Below, in pieces: positions 16,001-23,149 of a stretch of DNA of 23,710 nt (positions are counted from its first letter, which is position 1; the number at the start of each line of letters is the position of its first letter). The DNA is from a virus: IMG/VR virus record IMGVR_UViG_3300021960_000515, positions 1-23,710 of that record. One strand, 5' to 3'. The position numbers were made by a program, and so were the translations under genes. The notes beneath the pieces are model-generated. The model did not search any database. It was not told the DNA's origin and saw only the letters and a program-made list of their open reading frames with translations.

Positions 16001-19000
16001 GTTGAAGACCTTCATTTTAGAACTGAAGCCGAAGACGAAAACGACAACCTTATTGATTTAGAGACTTCAGGAACCGTTCAGCTTCAAGATCTGTCTGACT
16101 TGGCAGGAGGTACATCAGCAGCGATTGATTCGCTGACAGTGCAAACCTTCGCCAACGAAAACGGCATACAGACTCAGGCGATCCAATTGACCGCACTTGA
16201 ATCTACCGTTAACGATCCTGCAAACGGGGTTGTGGCGACTGCTGGCGCTCTGTCAACGCTATCCAGTTCAGTAACGGTCATTGACGGACAAGTTACTTCC
16301 ACGGCACAAGATCTGACCACACTAAGCACGACAGTCGGCGACAATACGTCAAGCATCACGACACAATCCAATTCTATAAACGGAGTCGAGGCGAACTACG
16401 GGGTCAAGATTGACAACAATAACCGCATCACTGGGTTTGGTTTACTATCTACAACGGCAGGTTCAACTCCGTTTTCAGAGTTTGCAGTGGTCGCTGATCA
16501 GTTCTCAATCGTAAGTCCTGATTCAACCTCTGACACTCCGATCCAACCTTTCACGGTGACATCAGACAAGATCTTCTTCGGGGCTGATGTTGTTATCTCA
16601 GGTGATTTGATTTCAACAGGCACAATCTCAGCAGACAGGCTTCAGATTGATGGCGTAATGTTTGATACCGAGACGGTCGGCGGTGTGACCAGCTTGGTCA
16701 TAAAAGAAAGCGGTGTTAACACTTCCCAAATTGCAGAGTCAGCGATCACAACCGCAAGGCTCTCAAACGATGCGGTGACTGTTGATAAGTTTGCGAACAC
16801 TTTGCAGAGCACGAACTACGTTGCCGATACGAGCGGATGGCAGATCCTAACTTCAGGGGATGTTGAGTTTCAGAATGCAACGATCAACGGGACTGTAACA
16901 TCAGCAGTCGGAAACATTGGAGGCTTTACTTTAGGCTCAACAAGTTTTACCGCTGGCGACGGAACAACCAAGGTTTCTCTTTCAACTGCCGATGGCATTC
17001 ATTTGGGAGACAACACGTTTTCATCTGCGCCTTTCCGTGTTAGCCCAGCGGGTGCGTTGACAGCCACTAGCGCAACGATCACTGGTGAGATCAACGCAAC
17101 CAGTGGAACATTAAGTTCATCAATTGCTATAGGAGCTGGCAACAGCATTTTTAAGGCTGACAGCAATGGCATATACCTCGGCAACGCAACGTTTGCTTCA
17201 GCGCCGTTTAGGGTAACGCCAGCAGGCGATGTAACTGCTACGTCAGTAAACCTAACAGGGACGATTGACGCTTCTACGAACTTCACCTTCAGTGGCGACA
17301 ACGTCACTGGGACAATGGATGCTGATAATTTAGACGTTGCGGGAATTATAACGGCTGGAGCATTGATCACAGACTCAGCAACGATTAACAACGATATTAA
17401 AATAGGTTCTGGCGAAAGTGTCTTTAAGGCAGATTCAAACGGCATTTATCTTGGAAATGAAACCTTCGCCAATGCGGAATTTAGAGTCACACCGGCAGGT
17501 GTTTTAACAGCAACTGGCGCAAACATTTCGGGCGCTTTAACCGCAACCAGTGGGACGTTTGATGGAGCTGTTAACGTTGGCACAGCCGGCGCTTTTTACG
17601 GCGGCACATCAACCGCATTCAACACGGGCAAAGGATTTTTCTTAGGTTATGACACTGCTGCCTACAAGTTAAGCATCGGCGATGCGTCTACTGGCAAGTC
17701 TTTGACGTGGGATGGTGACAAACTAAATGTCGCAGCAAACGCTGTAAGTTTTACTACCGGCGGCGAACCATCGTATGACTCAACCTCAAAGGTTCCTGTA
17801 TCGGTTAGAAGCTCAGTTTTAGATCTGACAAGCAATACTGATTATGTGTTCTTCGCCAACGACTTTGATCAGAATCTTACGTTGTACGCTTCATTCTATG
17901 CTGGCCCATTAACGTCGGGCGTTGTTGCTGGATTGACCAACGCGCAGAATGCGATTATGGCCCAGTTATCGTTGCAGATTCAGTATGCGCCTAACAGTGG
18001 CGGATCGCCTGGAACTTGGGTCAATTTTGGCTCGGCTGCATTGTCTAGCAAAAAGTTCAGTGCTGGTCAGTTAAGCAGTAACTACTATGTTAAGACTACC
18101 GACTTAGGCAGCGGCAACTATCGCGCAGACTTGGCAACAGCTTCGCAAGCGGCGGCAGATTTCACTGGATTGGGTCATTCTGATTACGCCTATGGAATCA
18201 CAGACGAAGACTATTACATGACCGAGCAAGTGACGGTCTACAACTTCCCTAAAGGAGAATATTTCGTCAGGGTGGTTGCGGCGGTTACTGATGGAACTTA
18301 CAGCCCATATCCCGCAACGGGTAGTCCAGCTTTGACTAACCCTAGAAGGCTGTCGATCAACAACTCATTGACTTATACCGATTCTGACCACGGTCTTTCG
18401 GCAGTAGCAAAAGGCAATCCACAGACATATTTTACTGGATTGTTTAACAACACTTTGGTTGACGGCGGCAGTCTGACGATAGCGGTGAACGAAGAAAACG
18501 CAACCAGTAACAGATACGGCGGTATCTTTATAGCTGGTCGAGGTGAAACGACAGATCCAAATTCAATCCAGCCTTTGGGTGGTATATATTTCTACAACGG
18601 CGTCGATGACTTAGGTTCAGGTGCTGGTGATATTGGTAGTCCGAATCATGGTCTGTTCGTACCAAAAACAGGCGATAGTTTAAACATTGAGGCGGGTGGT
18701 AACGGCATCAAGTTTAACGGCGGCTATGGAAGCACTGGCGCGACGATCGACACGAATGGCAACTACTTTGCAGATGGGAACATCACCATTTCAGGAACGG
18801 TTAGCCAAGGCTCTGATGCCCGATTGAAGACTGACGTTGAGACCATTGACGGTAGTAAGGTTTTTGATATGCGTGGTGTTAGCTTTATCAAGAATGGTAG
18901 AAAGGGTGCTGGTGTAATAGCTCAAGAGCTAAGGGAAGTCGCACCTGAATTAGTCAAAGAAGGTTCGGACGGGATGTTGTCCGTAACGTATGGGGATTTG

Positions 19001-19072
19001 ATCGGGTATCTAATTGAATCCGTTAAGACTTTGAAGGACGAGATTGAGCAGATTAAGGCTGACCAATCATAG
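13031..19072 (+). CDS. gpJ-like hub and central fibre with S74 chaperone end
   Basis: A 2013-aa tail-tip protein. Residues about 1-55 are very hydrophobic and Gly/Ala-rich (VGFFAFEFLAGAAAAATLGG onward), reminiscent of lambda gpI-type or membrane-inserting N-termini. Residues about 60-520 are the gpJ/Phage-tail hub region (EPQKIIYGEALVSGPISFIG, VLADYLINSTLGMGI, ITAGDRVQVSVEEL). A fibronectin-III-like domain follows at about 535-640 (GVPSPSGLSATAGLKSNELN). Residues about 740-1120 form a Thr-rich coiled coil with repeats such as LTTRVTTAEGSITTNASDIT. Three related beta modules lie at 1320-1494, then a beta-rich fibre shaft. The last 86 residues are an S74 intramolecular chaperone with the S-D-x-R-L-K motif (S1928, K1933), predicted to trimerise the fibre and cut itself off before S1928. 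ATG 13031 is chosen over TTG 13022. This is the likely host-recognition protein. Confidence 0.92.
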   Translation: MPQAIGIALLKVGFFAFEFLAGAAAAATLGGGAAVAIGAAVVVGGALVAKQAMSLFEVEIPTVDSDSSRQRTVKSTTEPQKIIYGEALVSGPISFIGLSGTDNSDLYQTIVLAGHELTDITDIHMDDIVISNADVNGGAAAGGAVGSGSVEFGPKNGTICVINKYKGETSQTADPLFTAAFSTGPASNRYTSAHRGDGIAYLAMKWTLNEDSAETWEKFAPSNVKALVKGKPVYDPRLDTGAPNYNPLNQLFITYNATAGSYVGQGQNPALVLADYLINSTLGMGISPSKIDWSSFITAANGCDVSVVVPNSGTEKRFTCNGVLFATDSHQKNINKILSSMNGNLVYSNGKYIVHAGIYEAPTETLTEDDLIGAISIKTSLERSDRFNTIKGLFIDPAQNHKSTEFPKVQLSDAVTRDNNEILEKEVQYPMTNSSYMAQRLSNKLIQLSDQQKVVTFPANLSALRITAGDRVQVSVEELSWSNKVFQCVGWTFSEEGGVNLTLREDSSTSYADPAANEYSTVTATGDITDAFRGVPSPSGLSATAGLKSNELNWVNPAKNNDFGTIYVYASPNGNFSSAVKIGETNGTQFVHDASNSADSVVSGDVRYYWVRAVRNVGTDAASQSNLEPNADPNTTVFATVGRVEWTDVAGSTGAPANNATAGAQISVDLFDADGTTVMSQADVKNSVLAQEILEVEVEAGQVLSLETGQDVDIQNLGDVAIFVSDSNVTLNTSINTVANNLSALETVVVDLTSGVSEVFVQATEPVAGVGGIPNPIPDFSRWYDSSENNQPYYWSGTDWEDLRDGQTTQNTAAITNLQTSLTTTNGNVTSNASAISVLDATTVTQGNSITSITSDVTALETTVNDATTGVAATSTALGNLTTRVTTAEGSITTNASDITTLQTDVTTAEGNITTNAGAISGLDTRVTTAEGSIVSQASDITALETTVNNGTTGVAANASGLTALTTRVTNTEDATTVNSGAVTTLNATYVEDLHFRTEAEDENDNLIDLETSGTVQLQDLSDLAGGTSAAIDSLTVQTFANENGIQTQAIQLTALESTVNDPANGVVATAGALSTLSSSVTVIDGQVTSTAQDLTTLSTTVGDNTSSITTQSNSINGVEANYGVKIDNNNRITGFGLLSTTAGSTPFSEFAVVADQFSIVSPDSTSDTPIQPFTVTSDKIFFGADVVISGDLISTGTISADRLQIDGVMFDTETVGGVTSLVIKESGVNTSQIAESAITTARLSNDAVTVDKFANTLQSTNYVADTSGWQILTSGDVEFQNATINGTVTSAVGNIGGFTLGSTSFTAGDGTTKVSLSTADGIHLGDNTFSSAPFRVSPAGALTATSATITGEINATSGTLSSSIAIGAGNSIFKADSNGIYLGNATFASAPFRVTPAGDVTATSVNLTGTIDASTNFTFSGDNVTGTMDADNLDVAGIITAGALITDSATINNDIKIGSGESVFKADSNGIYLGNETFANAEFRVTPAGVLTATGANISGALTATSGTFDGAVNVGTAGAFYGGTSTAFNTGKGFFLGYDTAAYKLSIGDASTGKSLTWDGDKLNVAANAVSFTTGGEPSYDSTSKVPVSVRSSVLDLTSNTDYVFFANDFDQNLTLYASFYAGPLTSGVVAGLTNAQNAIMAQLSLQIQYAPNSGGSPGTWVNFGSAALSSKKFSAGQLSSNYYVKTTDLGSGNYRADLATASQAAADFTGLGHSDYAYGITDEDYYMTEQVTVYNFPKGEYFVRVVAAVTDGTYSPYPATGSPALTNPRRLSINNSLTYTDSDHGLSAVAKGNPQTYFTGLFNNTLVDGGSLTIAVNEENATSNRYGGIFIAGRGETTDPNSIQPLGGIYFYNGVDDLGSGAGDIGSPNHGLFVPKTGDSLNIEAGGNGIKFNGGYGSTGATIDTNGNYFADGNITISGTVSQGSDARLKTDVETIDGSKVFDMRGVSFIKNGRKGAGVIAQELREVAPELVKEGSDGMLSVTYGDLIGYLIESVKTLKDEIEQIKADQS
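16988..17512 (+). repeat. Three related beta modules inside the gpJ-like gene
   Basis: A module of about 26-28 residues with the pattern aD-x-x-G-I-y-L-G-x-x-t-F-a-x-A-x-F-R-V-x-P-A-G-x-l-T-A occurs three times: 16988-17065, 17156-17239 and 17429-17512. The spacing between starts is about 168 and 273 nt, the second interval containing an extra TIDAST/TMDADN segment. The intervening sequence (ATSGTLSSSIAIGAGNSIFK and IKIGSGESVFK) is also related between copies 2 and 3. The arrangement indicates in-frame duplication of fibre-shaft units. Confidence 0.8.
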
Positions 19073-19107
19073 AATTTGCCGTAAAATAGCAGCATAGGAG
19101 ATTTATA

Positions 19108-21936
19108 ATGTCAAAGATTTCAGAACTATCCGATGGCGGTAGCCTAGTCAGCACAGATTTCTTGATTGCTGTTCGTAGCGGCGGCAACGTCAAGGTGCAA
19201 ATGGACACGATAAACGTCGATCAAGTAGACCTTGGCGACAACGAATTTATCCGTCTTGGAAACTCGCAGGATTTAACGCTTGTCCATACCTCCACCCAGT
19301 CAATTATCAATCAGGCTGGCGTTGGTGATCTGCTAATCCAAAAAGGCGGGGCGACCAAATTAACGGTAAATAGTAGCGGGATTGATGTCGCGGGCAGCGT
19401 CACGGCAAGCGGCGAAGTTTTCATTGCGGAGAAATTAACCCACACAGGCGATACAGATACTCACTTCAGATTTGCTGGTCCTAATGACATTCGCATCGTT
19501 GCAGGGGGCGTGGATCATGCTGCTTTCGACGGTACGATTGTATTCAACCAAAGCGGCAGTTCAACTATGGATTTCCGTGTGGAAAGCGACACAAATGAAT
19601 ATATGCTGTATGTTGACGCGTCCTCTAATCGGATTGGGGTTGGAAACAATGTGCCCAATTCAACGTTAGACGTCACGGGCAACGTCACGGCATTGTCTGC
19701 ACAAGACTACCAGTTTACAGCAGCTTACAATGAAACTAATAGCACATCTTACGGCTACTACGGTATTAAAAATAACAATGTTGGTAATCCGTTTTATTTC
19801 CACGTAGGTGGGCAGGAACGCATGCGTATCGATTCCAGTGGACACGTGGGAATCGGAACTGCATCACTTACAACGCTAGGAACTCTTGTTGTACAGCAGT
19901 CGGCAGACTCTAAAGGCATTGCATTAGTTGATAGTGCGGCGGCAAATACTTTCTTTATTGAAAACGAAGGTGATGAAGTAAAGTTTAGATTAAATGCGAC
20001 CAGTCCTTTTACTTTTACGCATAACACTACAGAACGCATGCGCATCGATTCCTCAGGCAACGTCGGCATCGGGACGACTAGTCCTACTTCAAAACTAGAT
20101 ATAAATATCAGCACCAATGCCCGTGGATATTTTAGTTCAAGTATCGGAGAAGTAGGGACAGGAAACTTTGCTTTACAAGTTGTTGACGCTACTGGCGCAA
20201 GTTTAAAACCTCTTGGGCTTAGAGCAGAAGACATAAGGTTTGCGACTCTCGGCGGCGAACGCATGCGCATCGATGCCAGTGGGAACCTACTGGTGGGTAA
20301 AACTGCTGCTGGTTTAGCTAATTCAGGATTTGAAGTCGGTCAATCAGGACAAATGAACGTAACCCAAGCTGGTGCGACTGTTGGTCGATTTAATCGTAAA
20401 ACTTCAGACGGATCAATTTTAGAGCTTGCAAAAGACGGCACAACCGTAGGTAGTATTGACGCAAGAGGTGGCGATTTAGTAATTAGAACTGGTGACACAG
20501 GTATACGCTTTAACGATGCTTCTAATGCAATTATGCCTCATGACGCAACTGATGTAATCGACAATCAAATTGATATTGGTAATTCAAGTTATCGCTTCAG
20601 AGACCTTCACCTATCACGCAGAGTACACACTGGCGACGGTATCCAAGACGCAGGTTCAGCGGGTTCTGAGTCTGTATTTAATAACGGACAAACCACTGCT
20701 AATTTTAGAGTAGCGGGTGTTGGTAGCGCGAATACGCTGTTCGTTGACGGTGGTACTAATAACGTCGGCATCGGGACGAGTTCGCCTAATGCAAAAATTC
20801 ATGCAACCACATCTGCATCGGGCTACGCGGCTAAACTAATAAATACCAACGGCGCATCTGATGCAAATGGTCTTTTAATACAAGCAGGAACAGTACAGAG
20901 TGAGTACTCTCTAAGTGTTACCAATACCGCTGGCACTGAGCATTTTATGGTTGTCAAGGGTGACGGCAACGTCGGCATCGGGACGGCTTCGCCTGCTACC
21001 ACGCTTGACGTATCTGCTTCAACAACTCGTGCCGCTTACCTCAGAAGTTCGGCAACGGGTTCTCGCCTGCATTTCCTAGACGCTACTACTGCCTCTATAA
21101 CAACGGTTGGGCTAGGTGCCGAAGGGAACAACATGGTCCTGTATTCTGGCGGTGCTGAAACAATGCGCATCGATTCCAGTGGGAACCTACTGGTGGGGAC
21201 TACTGATTCTGCTCCGGGCGCTGGAGATACTAATACTGGTGTCAGTTTTAGATCTGGAGGTGACGCATTCTTTTCAAAAGCCTCAAGCTATGCCGCTCGT
21301 TTCAACAGAAATACAAATGACGGAGACCTAGTAACCTTTGCAAAGGACGGCGCATCCGTAGGTCTTATTGGTACGGGCAACAGCGGCAACCTTCACATAG
21401 GTTCTGGTGATACTGGCATAAACTTTAATGCTGATATTAATTCTGTTTATCCAATTAACCCAACTAGTGGAGCCTCTAGTAACGGCGCTATTGATTTAGG
21501 TTATGGTGGCATAGCTTTCAAAGACCTCTACCTATCAGGCGGTGCCTACCTCGGCGGTACAGGCGCGGCTAATAAGCTTGATGACTATGAGGAAGGTTCT
21601 TGGACTCCTACTGAAAACAATTTAACTTTTACTGTAGCTACAGGTAGATATACAAAGATAGGGAATCTTGTACACGCTGCTGGGTATGTTGAAGTTCCTA
21701 CAAACACAAATGGTAATGCTTTTGACATCTCACTACCTTTTGGGTCTGGTGACTCGTCTACTTTTTATTTTACCTGCTCAGTAACTTCTACAGCCTTAGC
21801 AGATACTGCGGGATTATTAGGACCATCAGGTAGTGGATACATAGCTGTAATAAATAAAGACACAGAGGCACGAACTTTATTAAGCGCCGCTAGTAATAAA
21901 GCATTTAGATTTAACATAACTTACAGAACAGCATAA
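19108..21936 (+). CDS. Repeat-built tail fibre protein
   Basis: A 942-aa second fibre. The N-terminus MSKISELSDGGSLVSTDFLI and VRSGGNVKVQM is a typical phage fibre attachment region. The shaft is made of beta units carrying the recurring phrase ERMRIDSSGNVGIGT or its variant MRIDSSGNLLVG (near residues 237, 309, 385 and 686), with half-units GIGTSSP at about 552 and 620. A larger module, R-F-N-R-x-T-x-D-G through A-K-D-G-x-x-V-G to F-x-D-L-x-L-S, occurs twice (20386-20619 and 21298-21534). The C-terminus starts KLDDYEEGSWTPT and contains GRYTKIGNLVHAAGYVEV, a beta-rich ending common in marine phage fibres. It has no S74 domain, unlike the preceding gene. ATAGGAG precedes ATG 19108. Probably a side or distal fibre contributing to receptor choice. 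Confidence 0.85.
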   Translation: MSKISELSDGGSLVSTDFLIAVRSGGNVKVQMDTINVDQVDLGDNEFIRLGNSQDLTLVHTSTQSIINQAGVGDLLIQKGGATKLTVNSSGIDVAGSVTASGEVFIAEKLTHTGDTDTHFRFAGPNDIRIVAGGVDHAAFDGTIVFNQSGSSTMDFRVESDTNEYMLYVDASSNRIGVGNNVPNSTLDVTGNVTALSAQDYQFTAAYNETNSTSYGYYGIKNNNVGNPFYFHVGGQERMRIDSSGHVGIGTASLTTLGTLVVQQSADSKGIALVDSAAANTFFIENEGDEVKFRLNATSPFTFTHNTTERMRIDSSGNVGIGTTSPTSKLDINISTNARGYFSSSIGEVGTGNFALQVVDATGASLKPLGLRAEDIRFATLGGERMRIDASGNLLVGKTAAGLANSGFEVGQSGQMNVTQAGATVGRFNRKTSDGSILELAKDGTTVGSIDARGGDLVIRTGDTGIRFNDASNAIMPHDATDVIDNQIDIGNSSYRFRDLHLSRRVHTGDGIQDAGSAGSESVFNNGQTTANFRVAGVGSANTLFVDGGTNNVGIGTSSPNAKIHATTSASGYAAKLINTNGASDANGLLIQAGTVQSEYSLSVTNTAGTEHFMVVKGDGNVGIGTASPATTLDVSASTTRAAYLRSSATGSRLHFLDATTASITTVGLGAEGNNMVLYSGGAETMRIDSSGNLLVGTTDSAPGAGDTNTGVSFRSGGDAFFSKASSYAARFNRNTNDGDLVTFAKDGASVGLIGTGNSGNLHIGSGDTGINFNADINSVYPINPTSGASSNGAIDLGYGGIAFKDLYLSGGAYLGGTGAANKLDDYEEGSWTPTENNLTFTVATGRYTKIGNLVHAAGYVEVPTNTNGNAFDISLPFGSGDSSTFYFTCSVTSTALADTAGLLGPSGSGYIAVINKDTEARTLLSAASNKAFRFNITYRTA
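20059..20076 (+). repeat. 18-bp direct repeat family in the fibre gene (three copies)
   Basis: AACGTCGGCATCGGGACG is found here and again, unchanged, at 20761-20778 and 20968-20985. All three are in the same reading frame and encode N-V-G-I-G-T. They are noticeably GC-richer than the fibre sequence between them. A fourth, diverged copy of the phrase lies around 19843-19860. Confidence 0.85.
20263..20297 (+). repeat. 35-bp direct repeat in the fibre gene, copy A
   Basis: This 35-bp stretch, starting ATGCGCATCGATG and ending CTACTGGTGGG, recurs at 21163-21197 with a single mismatch (GATGCC here, GATTCC there), 900 bp downstream and in the same reading frame. It encodes M-R-I-D-x-S-G-N-L-L-V-G. 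Identity at wobble positions suggests recent copying or gene conversion rather than only protein-level selection. Confidence 0.85.
21163..21197 (+). repeat. 35-bp direct repeat in the fibre gene, copy B
   Basis: The partner of the repeat at 20263-20297, identical at 34 of 35 positions. The copies are exactly 900 bp apart, so recombination between them would delete or duplicate 300 codons without breaking the frame. Each copy also contains a small inverted repeat, CCAGT...ACTGG. Confidence 0.85.
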
Positions 21937-21980
21937 CAACCATACGCTTACCAGAGGTAGGCACAGACAGGAGCAACACA

Positions 21981-22232
21981 ATGGCTTTAGAAAAAGTAGT
22001 ATCACAAGACAAGATAGAAATCGTAGGCGAGTACAAGGTAGTACAAGTGCGAACCTGCACCAAAGTAATGGAGGACGGCGTCGAGCTATCCTCTGGCTAC
22101 CACCGCCACGTCGTACAGGCTGGTGACGACTACAGCAACGAATCAGCAGAGGTCCAAGCGATCTGTGCAGCGGTTCACACGGCAGAAGTCATCGCAGCTT
22201 TTGAAGCATCACAAGAAGGAGACGCACCATGA
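21981..22232 (+). CDS. Conserved hypothetical protein downstream of fibres
   Basis: An 83-aa protein: MALEKVVSQDKIEIVGEYKV, then QVRTCTKVMEDGVELSSGYH, a RHVVQAGDD turn and a helix with AEVQAICAAVHTAEVIAAFE. I recognise it as a type of small protein frequently encoded after fibre genes in marine phages, including cyanophages, but know no experimentally assigned function. The N-terminal half looks like a beta hairpin with repeated valines and the C-terminal half is helical. CAGGAG lies 8 nt before the ATG. The final ATGA overlaps the next gene, so the two are probably translated together. Confidence 0.75.
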   Translation: MALEKVVSQDKIEIVGEYKVVQVRTCTKVMEDGVELSSGYHRHVVQAGDDYSNESAEVQAICAAVHTAEVIAAFEASQEGDAP

Positions 22233-22570
22233 GCGCAACATTTAACTGGGTAATCTCTACCCTTGAGCGTGACTTACAACCAGCCGAGATGGATGGGGCA
22301 ATCATTGTCGCCCATTGGCGCTGCAATGCAGAACAAGCCGAAGGAACTGGCGATGACGCTGTGACCTATAGCGCGACCAATTATGGCACTGCTGGCTTCT
22401 CGCCTGATCCTTCGTCACCCGATTACACGCCCTATTCAGACGTTACTGAGCAGCAATGCTTGGATTGGGTATGGGCTGACGGTGTTGACAAGGACGCTAT
22501 TGAAGCAAGCCTACAGGCTAACATTGACGGGCAAATTAACCCGACCCAAGCCTCGGGGGTTCCGTGGTAA
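22229..22570 (+). CDS. Conserved hypothetical protein (DUF7936-like)
   Basis: A 113-aa protein beginning MSATFNWVISTLERDL, with a strand IIVAHWRCNAEQAEG, a central YSATNYGTAGFSPDP segment, then a helix region EQQCLDWVWADGVDKDAIEA and the ending GQINPTQASGVPW. This layout (a T-F-x-W-x-I start, an A-H-W-R strand, Y-G-T-x-G-F, a V-D-K-D-A-x-E-A-S-L-Q helix and a G-x-P-W end) is that of a small family common in marine T4-like and other phages, which I believe corresponds to DUF7936. The function is unknown and a fibre-associated role is only suggested by position. AAGGAGA precedes the start, which overlaps the upstream stop. Confidence 0.72.
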   Translation: MSATFNWVISTLERDLQPAEMDGAIIVAHWRCNAEQAEGTGDDAVTYSATNYGTAGFSPDPSSPDYTPYSDVTEQQCLDWVWADGVDKDAIEASLQANIDGQINPTQASGVPW

Positions 22571-22591
22571 ATTAAAAACAGGAGAAGTAAA

Positions 22592-22816
22592 ATGGCTGAG
22601 AAAAAAACAACGCCAATTTCAGTAGATGGGGTAGAGTACACTCTGGAAGATATGAGTCCAGAGCAACAGACTATGGTTAATCATATCAGCGATTTAGATC
22701 GTAAGGTGAGATCAACCCAGTTCAATTTAGACCAACTCAATGTGGGCAGACAAGCGTTTGTAGAAATGCTCAGTAAGTCACTCAAAGAGCCCGTCTTTGA
22801 AGAAGTTCAAGAATAG
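22592..22816 (+). CDS. Small helical protein (DUF6447-like)
   Basis: A 74-aa protein: MAEKKTTPISVDGVEYTLED, then MSPEQQTMVNHISDLDRKVR, STQFNLDQLNVGRQAFVEML and a short acidic tail. A beta hairpin (ISVDGVEYTLEDM) is followed by a long amphipathic helix. The pattern I-x-V-D-G-x-E-Y followed by N-H-x-x-D-L-D-R-K and F-N-L-D-Q-L matches a small family frequently seen in marine phages and cyanophages (probably DUF6447). No function is established to my knowledge. AGGAGAAG sits 6-7 nt ahead of the ATG. Its TAG stop is embedded in the AGGTGA used by the next gene. Confidence 0.75.
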   Translation: MAEKKTTPISVDGVEYTLEDMSPEQQTMVNHISDLDRKVRSTQFNLDQLNVGRQAFVEMLSKSLKEPVFEEVQE

Positions 22817-22823
22817 GTGATAT

Positions 22824-22994
22824 ATGCAACAGGAAGTCAAATCAATTGCAGATGCAGTCGCCGTTAGCGGTGGCGTTGCCAGTCTAGCTGGCTGGCTTCC
22901 TGAAGCAGCAGCCGGAGTCACAATAATATGGCTGTCCATTCGGATCTGGGAGTCTGATACCGTAAAAGGTATTTTTGGCAGAAAGGACGAGTAA
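22824..22994 (+). CDS. Single-span membrane protein, holin candidate
   Basis: A 56-aa protein, MQQEVKSIADAVAVSGGVAS then LAGWLPEAAAGVTIIWLSIR and IWESDTVKGIFGRKDE. There is a moderately hydrophobic first segment (residues 8-23) and a clear membrane span (about 24-42), followed by a charged cytoplasmic tail. Small proteins with this I-R-I-W-E-x-D-T-V ending are widespread in marine phages and are usually proposed to be holins. The size, charged C-terminus and place in a run of three membrane proteins fit, but no lysin gene lies in the window to confirm it. AGGTGA overlaps the previous stop, 3 nt from the ATG. The stop overlaps the next start (TAATG). Confidence 0.7.
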   Translation: MQQEVKSIADAVAVSGGVASLAGWLPEAAAGVTIIWLSIRIWESDTVKGIFGRKDE

Positions 22995-23149
22995 TGGAAG
23001 CATGGAACTTGGTTGTCTCGGGCTGGCCGATAGCTGCTGGGATATTTATCTTAGTGCTCACAATAGGCAAGATTCTAAACCGGCTGGAAGTGCTGGAATC
23101 TAAAATGATTGAGGCTTGGAAGGCCATAAACGAGCTGATTCGCAAGTAA
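22994..23149 (+). CDS. Small membrane protein with one span and a short coiled coil
   Basis: A 51-aa protein, MEAWNLVVSGWPIAAGIFIL then VLTIGKILNRLEVLESKMIE and AWKAINELIRK. A membrane span (about residues 10-26) is followed by a short heptad-like amphipathic helix. Both ends are tied to the neighbours by TAATG overlaps, so it is translated as part of a three-gene membrane block. It may be a second holin component, an antiholin or a lysis accessory protein. There is no signal peptidase site, no lipobox and no enzymatic motif, so the function is not assignable from sequence alone. Confidence 0.7.
   Translation: MEAWNLVVSGWPIAAGIFILVLTIGKILNRLEVLESKMIEAWKAINELIRK

Noticed and set aside
19794-20270. 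A 158-codon minus-strand open frame in the second fibre gene.
   Set aside because: It is the antisense of the repeated MRIDSSG units (reading RMRS repeatedly). The clear coding strand is +, and no start signal is present.
20276-20293. CCAGT...ACTGG inverted repeat inside the 35-bp fibre repeat considered as an invertase or recombinase site.
   Set aside because: A 5-bp arm is too short, the copies are in direct rather than inverted orientation, and no recombinase gene is present.
21948-21962. Small inverted repeat TACC-AGA-GGTA between the second fibre and the next gene, considered as a terminator.
   Set aside because: The stem is only 4-5 bp with a 3-nt loop and no U-tract, too weak to call.
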